Source: Lutibacter profundi (GTDB lineage Bacteria; Bacteroidota; Bacteroidia; Flavobacteriales; Flavobacteriaceae). Taken from it: a stretch of 64,000 bases of DNA. Of the stretch, positions 6,474 through 14,314 are shown piece by piece. The DNA lies in assembly GCF_001543325.1 (NCBI RefSeq), contig NZ_CP013355.1, forward strand, positions 960,001 through 1,024,000, given 5' to 3'. A model generated the notes under the pieces. That model was not told where the DNA came from and made no database searches. It saw only the letters and a program-made list of their open reading frames with translations. Numbering within the stretch: the stretch's first letter is position 1; each line of letters begins with the position of its first letter. The position numbers were made by a program, and so were the translations under genes.

Positions 6474-8801
6474 TTAAACCCTTTCAACTTTTACAGCACA
6501 TTTCTTATAATCAGGTTCTTTAGAAATTGGACAAAAAGCATCTAATGTAACATCGTTAATTAACATACTCTCATCAAAAAATGGCACAAATACTTGCCCT
6601 CTTGTTGGTAAACCTCGCTGATTTATTGAGGCTGGTAATGTACAAGAACCTCTTCTAGATGTTACTTTTACCTTTTCACCATTTCTAATTCCTAATGTTT
6701 TGGCATCCTCTGGATGAAATTCTACATACGCATGAGGCATTGCTTTATGTAACACAGGAATTCTTCTAGTCATAGACCCTGTATGCCAATGCTCTATTAC
6801 ACGTCCTGTATTTAACCAAAATGGAAACTCTTGATCTGGATATTCTGCTGCTGGTTCGTAAGGTCGTTGCCAAATAACAGCTTTCCCATCTGGTTTTCCA
6901 TAGAAATGAAAATCTTCTCCATTAGAACAAGCAGGGTCGTACACAGCATTAAATCTCCACTGCGTAGATTTTCCATTTACATAGGGCCAAATTGCACCAG
7001 ACTCTTTCTTTAAAACCTCTAATGGAGCCATTCCATGTTTGGCTCCTTCATGAAATTGTATGTACTCATTATATATTTCTTCTACGTGATTTTCTTCTGA
7101 ATAAGGAAATAAATCACCATAACCCATTCTTTTTGCTACCTCAATAGTCATCCAAGCATCAGGAGTTGTATCACCCGGGCCTTCAATCATTTTATCCCAG
7201 TGCTGGGTTCTGCGTTCTGAATTCCCATACAATCCACTTTTTTCAATATGCCAAGATGCTGGTAAAATAACATCTGCTACATCAGAAGTTGGTGTTGGGA
7301 ATACATCTGAAACTACTACAAAACATGAATTTTTTTCCATTCCTGAACGGTAACGACTTGTTTTTGGTAATGATACTAACGGATTGGTAACTTGTGTCCA
7401 AATAAATTTGATATCTCCTCGGTCAACGGCTCTAAACATTTCCGTTGCGTGATATGTAGGTTTTGAAGGAATATTCTCATAAGGTACTTTCCATATTTTA
7501 GCTGCCAATCTTCGGTGCTTTTCATTCATTACCACTCCTTTTGGCAATTTATGTGTAAACGTACCTACTTCACGAGCGGTTCCACAAGCAGATGGTTGCC
7601 CTGTTAAAGAGAAAGGACCATTACCGGGTTGTGATATTTTTCCTGTTAATAAATGAATGTTATATACTAAATTATTTATCCAAGTACCACGAGTATGTTG
7701 ATTCATACCCATACACCAATACGAAACTACTTTTTTATTTGGGTCTCCATAAATGTTTGCTAAATACTTGATATCTTTTACAGAAACTTTAGAATATTTT
7801 GCTACTTTTTCTGGAGTATAATCTTCCAAAAACTTTTTAAATTCTTCAAAATTAATCCCTACAGGTTTGTCTTTAAATTTAAAATTATCTTCTATACCAT
7901 ACCCAATATTGGTAGAACCCTTACTAAAATTACAATGCTTTTCTACAAATAATTTATTTACCCAACCGTTATTTATTATTTCATAACAAATGGCATTAGC
8001 CACAGCCAAATCTGTTTGTGGTTCAAACAAAATAGACTTATTAGAGGCCATACTAGAACGAGTAGTTCGGGTAGCAAAATCAATAATTTTAGCTCCTCTA
8101 TTGTTTTTTTGTTCTAACATTCTTGAAAATAATACTGGATGCATTTCTGCCATATTATTTCCCCAAGTAATAAAATAATCTGCGTGATTGATATCTTCAT
8201 AACAACCCATTGGCTCATCGGCTCCAAAAGTTGTTAAAAACCCTGCAACAGCACTTGCCATACATAAACGTGCATTACAATCTAAATTATTGGTTCCAAT
8301 AGCTCCTTTCATTAATTTTGAAGCTACATAACCTTCAGGTATTGTTGACTGACCTGATGTATACATTGCAACAGCATCTTTCCCATGTTTCTCAATGGTT
8401 TCCTTCATTTTGTTTGCAACAATATCCAAGGCTTCATCAATTGGTATTTTTATATAACTACCATTTTTTTTAACCAAGGCATGTGTTAATCTATCTTTTG
8501 CCTGAATACACATTGTTTGGTGGTATCCTTTTACACAAAGTAAGCCTTTATTAACTGAACTATTTGGATCTCCTTTTACTGCAACTGCCTTCCCTTTTTC
8601 TACTCCAACTAAAATACCACAGCCAACACCACAGAAACGACATGGGCCTTTTTTCCATTCCAAATTACCTCCGCTTGGTAAATTTTCAATTTGCTCAGAG
8701 GCAAAAATAATTCCTGGGAACATTGTAGCAGCAGTTGTCATTGCAGCTACAGCTGCCATTTTTTTAATAAAAGACCTGCGATCTATGCTTTCTTGTATCA
8801 T
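6474..8801 (-). CDS. napA: Periplasmic nitrate reductase catalytic subunit NapA
   Basis: A 775-residue molybdenum enzyme reducing nitrate to nitrite in the periplasm. A Tat signal (DRRSFIKK, residues 7-14) precedes an alanine-rich hydrophobic region. The 4Fe-4S cluster is bound by C54, C57, C61 and C89. The molybdenum ligand is C180 in NARLCMASA, followed by the NapA-typical FGADEPMGCYED and NMAEMHPVLFSR segments. The C-terminal molybdopterin-binding domain includes NTGRVIEHWHTGSMTRR. It is somewhat shorter than proteobacterial heterodimeric NapA (about 830) and closer to the compact monomeric forms. It lies directly after napD, the maturation chaperone, and before napB, in the operon starting near 9060. 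Assignment as NapA rather than assimilatory NasA is supported by Tat signal, napD and napB. Confidence 0.95.
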   Translation of the reverse strand: MIQESIDRRSFIKKMAAVAAMTTAATMFPGIIFASEQIENLPSGGNLEWKKGPCRFCGVGCGILVGVEKGKAVAVKGDPNSSVNKGLLCVKGYHQTMCIQAKDRLTHALVKKNGSYIKIPIDEALDIVANKMKETIEKHGKDAVAMYTSGQSTIPEGYVASKLMKGAIGTNNLDCNARLCMASAVAGFLTTFGADEPMGCYEDINHADYFITWGNNMAEMHPVLFSRMLEQKNNRGAKIIDFATRTTRSSMASNKSILFEPQTDLAVANAICYEIINNGWVNKLFVEKHCNFSKGSTNIGYGIEDNFKFKDKPVGINFEEFKKFLEDYTPEKVAKYSKVSVKDIKYLANIYGDPNKKVVSYWCMGMNQHTRGTWINNLVYNIHLLTGKISQPGNGPFSLTGQPSACGTAREVGTFTHKLPKGVVMNEKHRRLAAKIWKVPYENIPSKPTYHATEMFRAVDRGDIKFIWTQVTNPLVSLPKTSRYRSGMEKNSCFVVVSDVFPTPTSDVADVILPASWHIEKSGLYGNSERRTQHWDKMIEGPGDTTPDAWMTIEVAKRMGYGDLFPYSEENHVEEIYNEYIQFHEGAKHGMAPLEVLKKESGAIWPYVNGKSTQWRFNAVYDPACSNGEDFHFYGKPDGKAVIWQRPYEPAAEYPDQEFPFWLNTGRVIEHWHTGSMTRRIPVLHKAMPHAYVEFHPEDAKTLGIRNGEKVKVTSRRGSCTLPASINQRGLPTRGQVFVPFFDESMLINDVTLDAFCPISKEPDYKKCAVKVERV

Positions 8802-8809
8802 TTTATCTA

Positions 8810-9040
8810 TTATTTAGTATCAAAACCAGAAACTAATGACAAATGTTTTAAGCCATTTACATCTAGTAATTTATGATATAATTTTGTGTCTAATTCTTCT
8901 GTCTCTGTTTCAGTAACAACCACAATTACGTCGTGATTTTTAGCTGGAAAAACTTCACAGTTTTGTAATTTTTGAAGTTCCTTAACAAATGCTTCTTTCT
9001 TATCTTCTTCATAATGAATAATGTAACTTTTTATAGGCAT
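8810..9040 (-). CDS. napD: NapD, chaperone for NapA maturation
   Basis: A 76-residue cytoplasmic protein of the NapD family, which binds the NapA Tat signal and delays export until the cofactor is inserted. The ferredoxin-like fold pattern is visible: a strand (SYIIHYEED), a helix (FVKELQKLQ), then CEVFPAKNHDVIVVVTET and a late hydrophobic strand LSLVSGFD. The frame stays open 15 codons further upstream, but that extension would run through the operator palindrome and promoter. The ATG at 9040 follows AAGAAG at a sensible distance and begins MPIKSYII, which fits the family. It is the first gene of the nap operon and ends 8 bases before napA. Confidence 0.85.
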   Translation of the reverse strand: MPIKSYIIHYEEDKKEAFVKELQKLQNCEVFPAKNHDVIVVVTETETEELDTKLYHKLLDVNGLKHLSLVSGFDTK

Positions 9041-9050
9041 CTTCTTAATT

Positions 9051-9068
9051 TTGTAACATTTGTTACAA
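9051..9068. promoter_or_regulatory. Palindromic operator-like site at the nap promoter
   Basis: TTGTAAC-ATTT-GTTACAA is a perfect 7-bp inverted repeat with a 4-bp spacer, the geometry of Crp/Fnr-family sites. It overlaps the predicted -7 element (9066-9073) and transcription start of the nap operon, a position that suits repression or a start-proximal regulator. Confidence 0.5.
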
Positions 9069-9095
9069 AGATAATTGTATTTCATTAATCAAAAA
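9066..9095 (-). promoter_or_regulatory. Promoter of the nap operon (TAnnTTTG type)
   Basis: On the minus strand TATCTTTG (9073 down to 9066) matches the Bacteroidota -7 consensus. TTTTTG (9095 down to 9090) lies 16 bases upstream, slightly closer than the usual 17-23. Predicted start is near 9060, giving a leader of about 20 bases before napD. Confidence 0.5.
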
Positions 9096-9096
9096 G

Positions 9097-9110
9097 CTGA
9101 CTTATGTCAG
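9097..9110. promoter_or_regulatory. Second Crp/Fnr-like palindrome upstream of the nap promoter
   Basis: CTGAC-TTAT-GTCAG is a perfect 5-bp inverted repeat with a 4-bp core, flanked by A and T runs. Its centre is about 42-45 bases upstream of the predicted transcription start, the classic class II activator position for Crp/Fnr proteins. Confidence 0.5.
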
Positions 9111-9216
9111 TTTTTAGAATTTGGTAATTAATTTAAAATAAATCTAAATAACGATTTAAAGATATTTTTATCTTTTAATGTTTTTCATGAGAGACCTTGC
9201 CCTAAAAAAAATTCAA

Positions 9217-9254
9217 AAAAAATGCCAACCTGATACCAATTCAAGTTGACATTT
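9217..9254 (-). terminator. Terminator downstream of acetyl-CoA synthetase
   Basis: On the minus strand AAAATGTCAACTTG pairs with CAGGTTGGCATTTT (two G-U pairs) and is followed by a long run of T. It separates the acs gene from the nap promoter. Confidence 0.7.
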
Positions 9255-9280
9255 TATAAGCTTTAAATAAATAATTCGTT

Positions 9281-11197
9281 TTATTTTTTAACTAATGAAC
9301 CATCGATAATAGACTGTACTACATCTGGATTTAATAAAGTTGAAATATCTCCCAAATTATCTGTTTCATTACAAGCTATTTTGCGCAAAATACGTCTCAT
9401 AATTTTACCACTTCTTGTTTTTGGTAATCCAACAGTAAATTGAATTTTATCTAGCTTCGCAATTGGTCCAATATGTTCAGTAATTATTTGATTAATTTCT
9501 TTTCGTAAATTTTCATGCTTTCGAGATTCTCCTGTTTCCTTTAGAATAACAAAACCATAGAGAGCACTTCCTTTTACATCATGAGGAAAACCAACAATTG
9601 CCGATTCTGCAACTGCTTGATGTTCATTAATAGCATCTTCAATAGGAGCGGTTCCTAAATTATGACCCGATACAATTATTACATCATCTACCCTACCTGT
9701 AATTCTATAATACCCCACCTCATCACGCAATGCTCCATCTCCTGTAAAATACATGTTTTTAAATGCTGAAAAATACGTTTCTCTGTAACGCTCATGATTC
9801 CCCCAAATAGTTCTAGCCATAGCAGGCCATGGAAATTTAATACATAAGCGTCCATCTACTTGATTCCCTGTAATCTCGTTACCATGCTCATCCATTAAAG
9901 CCAATTGAACTCCTGGTAACGGTAAGGTTGCATACGTTGGTTTTGTTGGTGTGGCATACGGTATAGGTGAAATCATCATTCCTCCTGTTTCTGTTTGCCA
10001 CCATGTGTCAACAATTGGACTTTTCTTTTTCCCTACATTGTCGTTATACCAATGCCAAGCTTCTTCATTTATAGGCTCACCTACTGACCCTAAAACTTTT
10101 AAAGACGACAAATCATACTTTTCTACATAATCTAAATTTTCTTTAGCTAGTGCTCTAATCGCCGTTGGAGCAGTATAAAACTGGTTAATTTTATGCTTTT
10201 CTACTATTTCCCAAAAACGACCAAAATCTGGGTAGTTAGGTACTCCTTCAAACATAACAGTGGTTGCTCCATTTGCTAATGGGCCATACACAATATAACT
10301 GTGCCCGGTAATCCATCCAATATCAGCGGTACACCAATACACATCATTTTCTCTATAATTAAATACATTCTTAAATGTATATGCAGTGTAAATCATATAT
10401 CCCGCTGTTGAATGTACCATTCCTTTTGGCTTTCCTGTAGACCCTGAAGTATACAATATAAACAACGGATCTTCTGCATCCATAATTTCTGGTTCACATT
10501 CATTAGATGCTGCATCTAATAATGGTTGTAACCATTGATCACGGCCTTCTTTCATGTTAATTTCTGAATGAATACGCTTTGCTACTAATACTGTCTCAAC
10601 ACAAGGACATTGTGCAACTCCTTCATCTACAATTCCTTTTAAGTCTATGGTTTTACTTCCTCTATAAGAACCATCAGAAGTAATTACCATTTTACAATCT
10701 GCGTCATTAATTCTTGTTGCCAATGCGGTTGCTGAAAAACCTGCAAAAACTACAGAATGAATTGCTCCAATGCGTGCACAAGCCAATAAAGAAATTGCTA
10801 ATTCTGGAATCATAGGTAAATAGATACATACACGATCTCCTTTTTTAATTCCTTGCGATTTTAACACATTGGCAAACTTATTTACACGCTCATATAATTG
10901 TTGATAGGTAATATGCTGAGTATCTTCTTCTGGATTATTTGGTTCAAATAAAATAGCCGTTTTTTCTCCTCTAATTCTTAAATGTCTATCAATGCAGTTT
11001 TCAGTAATATTTAATTTTGCGCCTTCAAACCATTTTACTTCAGGTTTTGTAAAATCCCAACTTAAAACTTTATCCCATCTTTTACGCCAAACAAAATGCT
11101 CTTCTGCTACTTCTTCCCAAAAAACTTCTGGATACCGAATTGATTTTCTATAAACTTGATAATATTCTTCTAAATGTTTTATGTGATAATTACTCAT
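9281..11197 (-). CDS. acsA: Acetyl-coenzyme A synthetase
   Basis: A 638-residue AMP-forming ligase that activates acetate to acetyl-CoA through acetyl-AMP in the cytosol. The adenylate-forming signature YTSGSTGKPKGMVHS is present near residue 250. The acetyl-CoA synthetase block DTWWQTETGG is present, and the C-terminal KTRSGKIMRRILRK contains the lysine commonly controlled by acetylation. Length matches the family (about 640-650). It follows a DUF779 gene by 25 bases and an aldehyde dehydrogenase further upstream, so acetaldehyde or ethanol carbon could be taken to acetate and then acetyl-CoA by this cluster. A strong terminator follows at 9217-9254. Confidence 0.95.
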   Translation of the reverse strand: MSNYHIKHLEEYYQVYRKSIRYPEVFWEEVAEEHFVWRKRWDKVLSWDFTKPEVKWFEGAKLNITENCIDRHLRIRGEKTAILFEPNNPEEDTQHITYQQLYERVNKFANVLKSQGIKKGDRVCIYLPMIPELAISLLACARIGAIHSVVFAGFSATALATRINDADCKMVITSDGSYRGSKTIDLKGIVDEGVAQCPCVETVLVAKRIHSEINMKEGRDQWLQPLLDAASNECEPEIMDAEDPLFILYTSGSTGKPKGMVHSTAGYMIYTAYTFKNVFNYRENDVYWCTADIGWITGHSYIVYGPLANGATTVMFEGVPNYPDFGRFWEIVEKHKINQFYTAPTAIRALAKENLDYVEKYDLSSLKVLGSVGEPINEEAWHWYNDNVGKKKSPIVDTWWQTETGGMMISPIPYATPTKPTYATLPLPGVQLALMDEHGNEITGNQVDGRLCIKFPWPAMARTIWGNHERYRETYFSAFKNMYFTGDGALRDEVGYYRITGRVDDVIIVSGHNLGTAPIEDAINEHQAVAESAIVGFPHDVKGSALYGFVILKETGESRKHENLRKEINQIITEHIGPIAKLDKIQFTVGLPKTRSGKIMRRILRKIACNETDNLGDISTLLNPDVVQSIIDGSLVKK

Positions 11198-11222
11198 TTA
11201 TACTTTCCTCTTTATTATTTTA

Positions 11223-11582
11223 TTATTTATTTAATGCTGAATTTTCCTCTTCTGTTAATATTCTAGAATGAATAATAAACCTGATTCCGAGTGGAATTTC
11301 AAGTGAAAAACTAGAACCTCTTCCTTTAGTAATATCAACTGTTAAATGTGTGTGTTTCCAATATTCAAATTGATCTTGGTTCATATAATAATTCACTCCT
11401 ACTAATTGTCCTAACAGTATATCACTATCATCCAAATACATATCTTCTTTTTCAAAAATCATAGGTGCTGAACCATCACAACAACCGCCACTTTGATGAA
11501 ATATTAATTCGCCATGCTTGGCTTTTAACTGTTCTACTATTTTTGATGCTTCTTCTGTAATTGCCACTCTTTCAAAACTCAT
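11223..11582 (-). CDS. DUF779 domain protein
   Basis: A 119-residue soluble protein of the DUF779 family, recognised from QSGGCCDGSAPM with its paired cysteines and from QFEYWKHTHLTVDITKGRGSSFSLE. The biochemical function is unknown. Members are very often encoded beside NAD-dependent acetaldehyde dehydrogenases of the AcoD/ExaC type, as here (11648-13147). This suggests a role in the activity or redox state of that enzyme. The terminator hairpin at 11597-11629 lies between the two, so transcription into DUF779 and acsA may be partly reduced. No signal peptide is visible. Confidence 0.85.
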   Translation of the reverse strand: MSFERVAITEEASKIVEQLKAKHGELIFHQSGGCCDGSAPMIFEKEDMYLDDSDILLGQLVGVNYYMNQDQFEYWKHTHLTVDITKGRGSSFSLEIPLGIRFIIHSRILTEEENSALNK

Positions 11583-11596
11583 TCAAATGAAGTTTA

Positions 11597-11629
11597 AAAA
11601 GCTGACCGCAAAAAATACAGTCAGCTTTT
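11597..11629 (-). terminator. Hairpin downstream of aldehyde dehydrogenase
   Basis: AAAAGCTGAC and GTCAGCTTTT form a 10-bp stem around a 13-base loop, followed on the minus strand by a short T run. It could end the aldehyde dehydrogenase transcript or attenuate read-through into DUF779 and acsA. The stem core CTGAC/GTCAG resembles the nap palindrome, but the spacer is far longer. Confidence 0.65.
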
Positions 11630-11647
11630 GTTATTTTAATCTACTTT

Positions 11648-13147
11648 CTAAAAGAAACCTAATTTATTTTTGTCGTAAGAAATCAACATGTTTTTAGTTT
11701 GGCGATAATGATTCATCATCATTAAATGATTTTCACGACCAAATCCTGATTTTTTATAACCACCAAATGGTGCATGAGCAGGATATGCATGATAACAATT
11801 CACCCAAACTCTACCAGCTTTAATTGCTCTTGGTATTTGATATAATTGATGTGCATCTCTAGTCCAAACTCCAGCTCCTAAACCATAAAGTGTATCATTC
11901 GCAATTTCCAATGCTTCTGCTTCATCTTTAAATTTAGTAACAGCCACAACCGGTCCAAAAATTTCTTCTTGGAAAACACGCATTTTATTGTGTCCTTCTA
12001 AAATAGTAGGCTGTATATAATAACCATTCGCTAATTCTCCTTCTAATTTACAAACATCACCACCAGCCAATACTTTTGCGCCTTCTTCCTTTCCTATTTT
12101 GATATAAGATAGAATTTTTTCATATTGATCATTAGATGCTTGAGCACCCATCATACAATTAATATCGTATGGATTGGTTTGATTGATAGCTTTTGTTCTA
12201 GCTACTACCTTTTCCATAAATTTATCGTAAATATCTTCTTGCACTAATATTCTTGAAGGACAGGTACAAACTTCGCCTTGATTAAATGCAAATAAAACAG
12301 CACCCTCAATTGCTTTATCTAAAAACGCATCATCTTCATCCATAACACTATTAAAGAAAATATTAGGAGATTTTCCACCTAATTCCATTGTAACAGGGTT
12401 TAAATTTTTAGATGCATATTGCATTATCAATTGACCTGTAGTTGTTTCACCTGTAAAAGCCACTTTATTAACTCCAGAGTGTGATGCTAAAGGTTTTCCT
12501 GCTTCTGGACCAAAACCGTGAATAATATTAAGAACTCCAGGAGGAAATACATCTGCAATTTTTTCCATTAATAAGGTTGCTGACGAAGGAGTTTGCTCGG
12601 CTGGTTTTAATATGACACAGTTTCCGGCTGCTAAAGCTGGAGGTAATTTCCATGACAACATTAACAATGGAAAATTCCAAGGAATAATTTGTGCAACCAC
12701 TCCTAAGGGTTCTTTAATATTCATTGATAAAGTATTTGCATCTAACTCAGTTGCTGAACCTTCTTCTGCTCTAATTACAGCTGCAAAATAACGCCAATGA
12801 TCAATAGACAACGGAATATCTGCATTTAAGGTTTCCCTAATTGCTTTTCCGTTATCACACGTTTCTACCAAAGCAAATTCTTCCAAATTAGCTTCAATAA
12901 TATCTGCTACTTTATTTAGAAGAGCTGCTCTTTCTGCTGCTGAAGTTTTACCCCAGGCATCTTGAGCTGCATTTGCTGCGGCCACAGCGTTATTCACATC
13001 TTCTTTTTGTGAACGTGCATACTTTGCAATTAATGAATTGTCTATTGGTGACCTATTTTCAAAATACGCACCTCCTACTGGGTTTACAAATTTACCGTTT
13101 ATAAAATTCCCATATTTTTCTTTAAATGTTGGTTTTGAATAACTCAT
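11648..13147 (-). CDS. NAD-dependent aldehyde dehydrogenase (AcoD/ExaC type)
   Basis: A 499-residue cytosolic enzyme that oxidises an aldehyde, probably acetaldehyde, to the acid with NAD. The catalytic cysteine is C294 in [11 protein letters not shown], the general base is E255 in MELGGKSPN, and the NAD-binding [10 protein letters not shown] and FTGETTTG motifs are present. The C-terminal segment [19 protein letters not shown] is typical of the acetaldehyde dehydrogenase II subgroup. The DUF779 neighbour and the acsA gene downstream support acetaldehyde as substrate. The start is preceded by a TAnnTTTG element (13188-13195). A closely related long-chain or chloroacetaldehyde activity cannot be excluded from sequence alone. 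Confidence 0.92.
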   Translation of the reverse strand: MSYSKPTFKEKYGNFINGKFVNPVGGAYFENRSPIDNSLIAKYARSQKEDVNNAVAAANAAQDAWGKTSAAERAALLNKVADIIEANLEEFALVETCDNGKAIRETLNADIPLSIDHWRYFAAVIRAEEGSATELDANTLSMNIKEPLGVVAQIIPWNFPLLMLSWKLPPALAAGNCVILKPAEQTPSSATLLMEKIADVFPPGVLNIIHGFGPEAGKPLASHSGVNKVAFTGETTTGQLIMQYASKNLNPVTMELGGKSPNIFFNSVMDEDDAFLDKAIEGAVLFAFNQGEVCTCPSRILVQEDIYDKFMEKVVARTKAINQTNPYDINCMMGAQASNDQYEKILSYIKIGKEEGAKVLAGGDVCKLEGELANGYYIQPTILEGHNKMRVFQEEIFGPVVAVTKFKDEAEALEIANDTLYGLGAGVWTRDAHQLYQIPRAIKAGRVWVNCYHAYPAHAPFGGYKKSGFGRENHLMMMNHYRQTKNMLISYDKNKLGFF

Positions 13148-13187
13148 GATTTTATTTTTTTGAAAGATAATAATTTATTTTAACTAT

Positions 13188-13195
13188 CAAAAATA
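13188..13195 (-). promoter_or_regulatory. -7 element of the aldehyde dehydrogenase promoter
   Basis: TATTTTTG on the minus strand matches TAnnTTTG and lies 41 bases before the ATG at 13147. No clear -33 element was seen. Confidence 0.4.
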
Positions 13196-13321
13196 TAAGA
13201 ATGTATCAAATATTACTTGCTAACTTTATGATTATTATAAAAGTAGAGGTCAATTTATCGTATTGGAGTAAAATATTTCACTCTATAAATCAACTATACT
13301 TTATAAACCGAAAGAAAAATA

Positions 13322-14140
13322 ATGTATTTTCGTGTTCTCATTAATTTTATGATTCATATGAATATTTCTTTTCTTTTGGAAACTCTTCTTTTAAACTGGG
13401 AAATAATTCTATTATTTTTTTTTATAGCTATTCTTTACTCTTCTGTGGGGTTTGGTGGTGGATCTAGTTATTTGGCTGTACTTGCTTTAACTTCATTAAC
13501 TTTTATTCATATTAGAGCAATTGCCTTATTGTGCAACATTGTTGTTGTTTCTGGCGGAAGTTACATTTACATTAAAAACAATCTTTTTAATTGGAAAAAA
13601 ATAATTCCATTAGTTTTAATGAGTGTACCTATGGCTTTTCTTGGTGGCTATTTAAAAATTAGTCAAAAATTTTTCTTCATCCTTTTAGGAGTAACACTTT
13701 TTATTGCAGCTGTTTTAATGTGGTCTTCAAAATTTATCACTAAAAAATCTAAAGAAAGTAATTTCCAAAATTCTACAGCAAAAGATGTTTCTTATGGTGG
13801 AGTAATTGGATTTATTTCAGGAATGGTTGGTATTGGGGGTGGTATTTTTTTATCTCCTCTTTTACATTTAACCAAATGGGATACCCCCAAAAGAATTGCG
13901 GCAACTTCAAGTTTTTTTATATTGGTAAATTCTATTGCTGGCTTAAGTGGTCAATATTTAAATCCAAACTTTTCAATTGAACCAACCATTACACTAATTT
14001 TAATGTTTACTGTTTTAATTGGAGGCCAAATAGGTTCTAGATTAAGTGTGAAATTTATTTCACCTATAAAACTTAAAAAAGGCACTTCTATACTAATTGC
14101 TTTTGTAGCTCTACGGATTTTATGGAAACATTTGATGTGA
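13322..14140 (+). CDS. TauE/SafE family permease (sulfite exporter-like)
   Basis: A 272-residue polytopic membrane protein of the TauE/SafE family, associated with export or import of small organic or sulfur anions. The duplicated signature is visible as SSVGFGGGSSYLAV near residue 40 and GMVGIGGGIFLSPLLH near 165, with around eight hydrophobic helices. The start is uncertain: ATG codons at 13322, 13349 and 13358 are all possible, and the family usually begins close before the first helix, which favours the last. It is transcribed divergently from the aldehyde dehydrogenase. The substrate cannot be read. A second, dissimilar TauE-family gene lies at 21743-22495. Confidence 0.85.
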   Translation: MYFRVLINFMIHMNISFLLETLLLNWEIILLFFFIAILYSSVGFGGGSSYLAVLALTSLTFIHIRAIALLCNIVVVSGGSYIYIKNNLFNWKKIIPLVLMSVPMAFLGGYLKISQKFFFILLGVTLFIAAVLMWSSKFITKKSKESNFQNSTAKDVSYGGVIGFISGMVGIGGGIFLSPLLHLTKWDTPKRIAATSSFFILVNSIAGLSGQYLNPNFSIEPTITLILMFTVLIGGQIGSRLSVKFISPIKLKKGTSILIAFVALRILWKHLM

Positions 14141-14281
14141 AATTAATTTAATTCTGATTATTAAAACCCTAAAAAAACAATACATTTATTGCTGTTTTAA
14201 TTATTTTCAACATTCTTATTGTTTTATTGAATATACGATAACGTATTCGTAGATTTATTAATATATAAACCTGTGTTTTCT

Positions 14282-14289
14282 TATTTTTG
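14282..14289 (+). promoter_or_regulatory. -7 element of the gltBD promoter
   Basis: TATTTTTG matches TAnnTTTG and lies 25 bases before the ATG at 14315. It supports that ATG over the in-frame GTG at 14273, which would lie upstream of the transcript start. Confidence 0.45.
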
Positions 14290-14314
14290 TAACTATTCTA
14301 CAAATAACTTTACA

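Noticed and set aside
9041-9085. Longer NapD with 15 extra residues
   Set aside because: The extension runs through an operator palindrome and the -7 element, and adds residues not typical of NapD.
14273-14314. Longer gltB start at a GTG
   Set aside because: The extension overlaps the predicted promoter and does not match the short propeptide expected before the catalytic cysteine.
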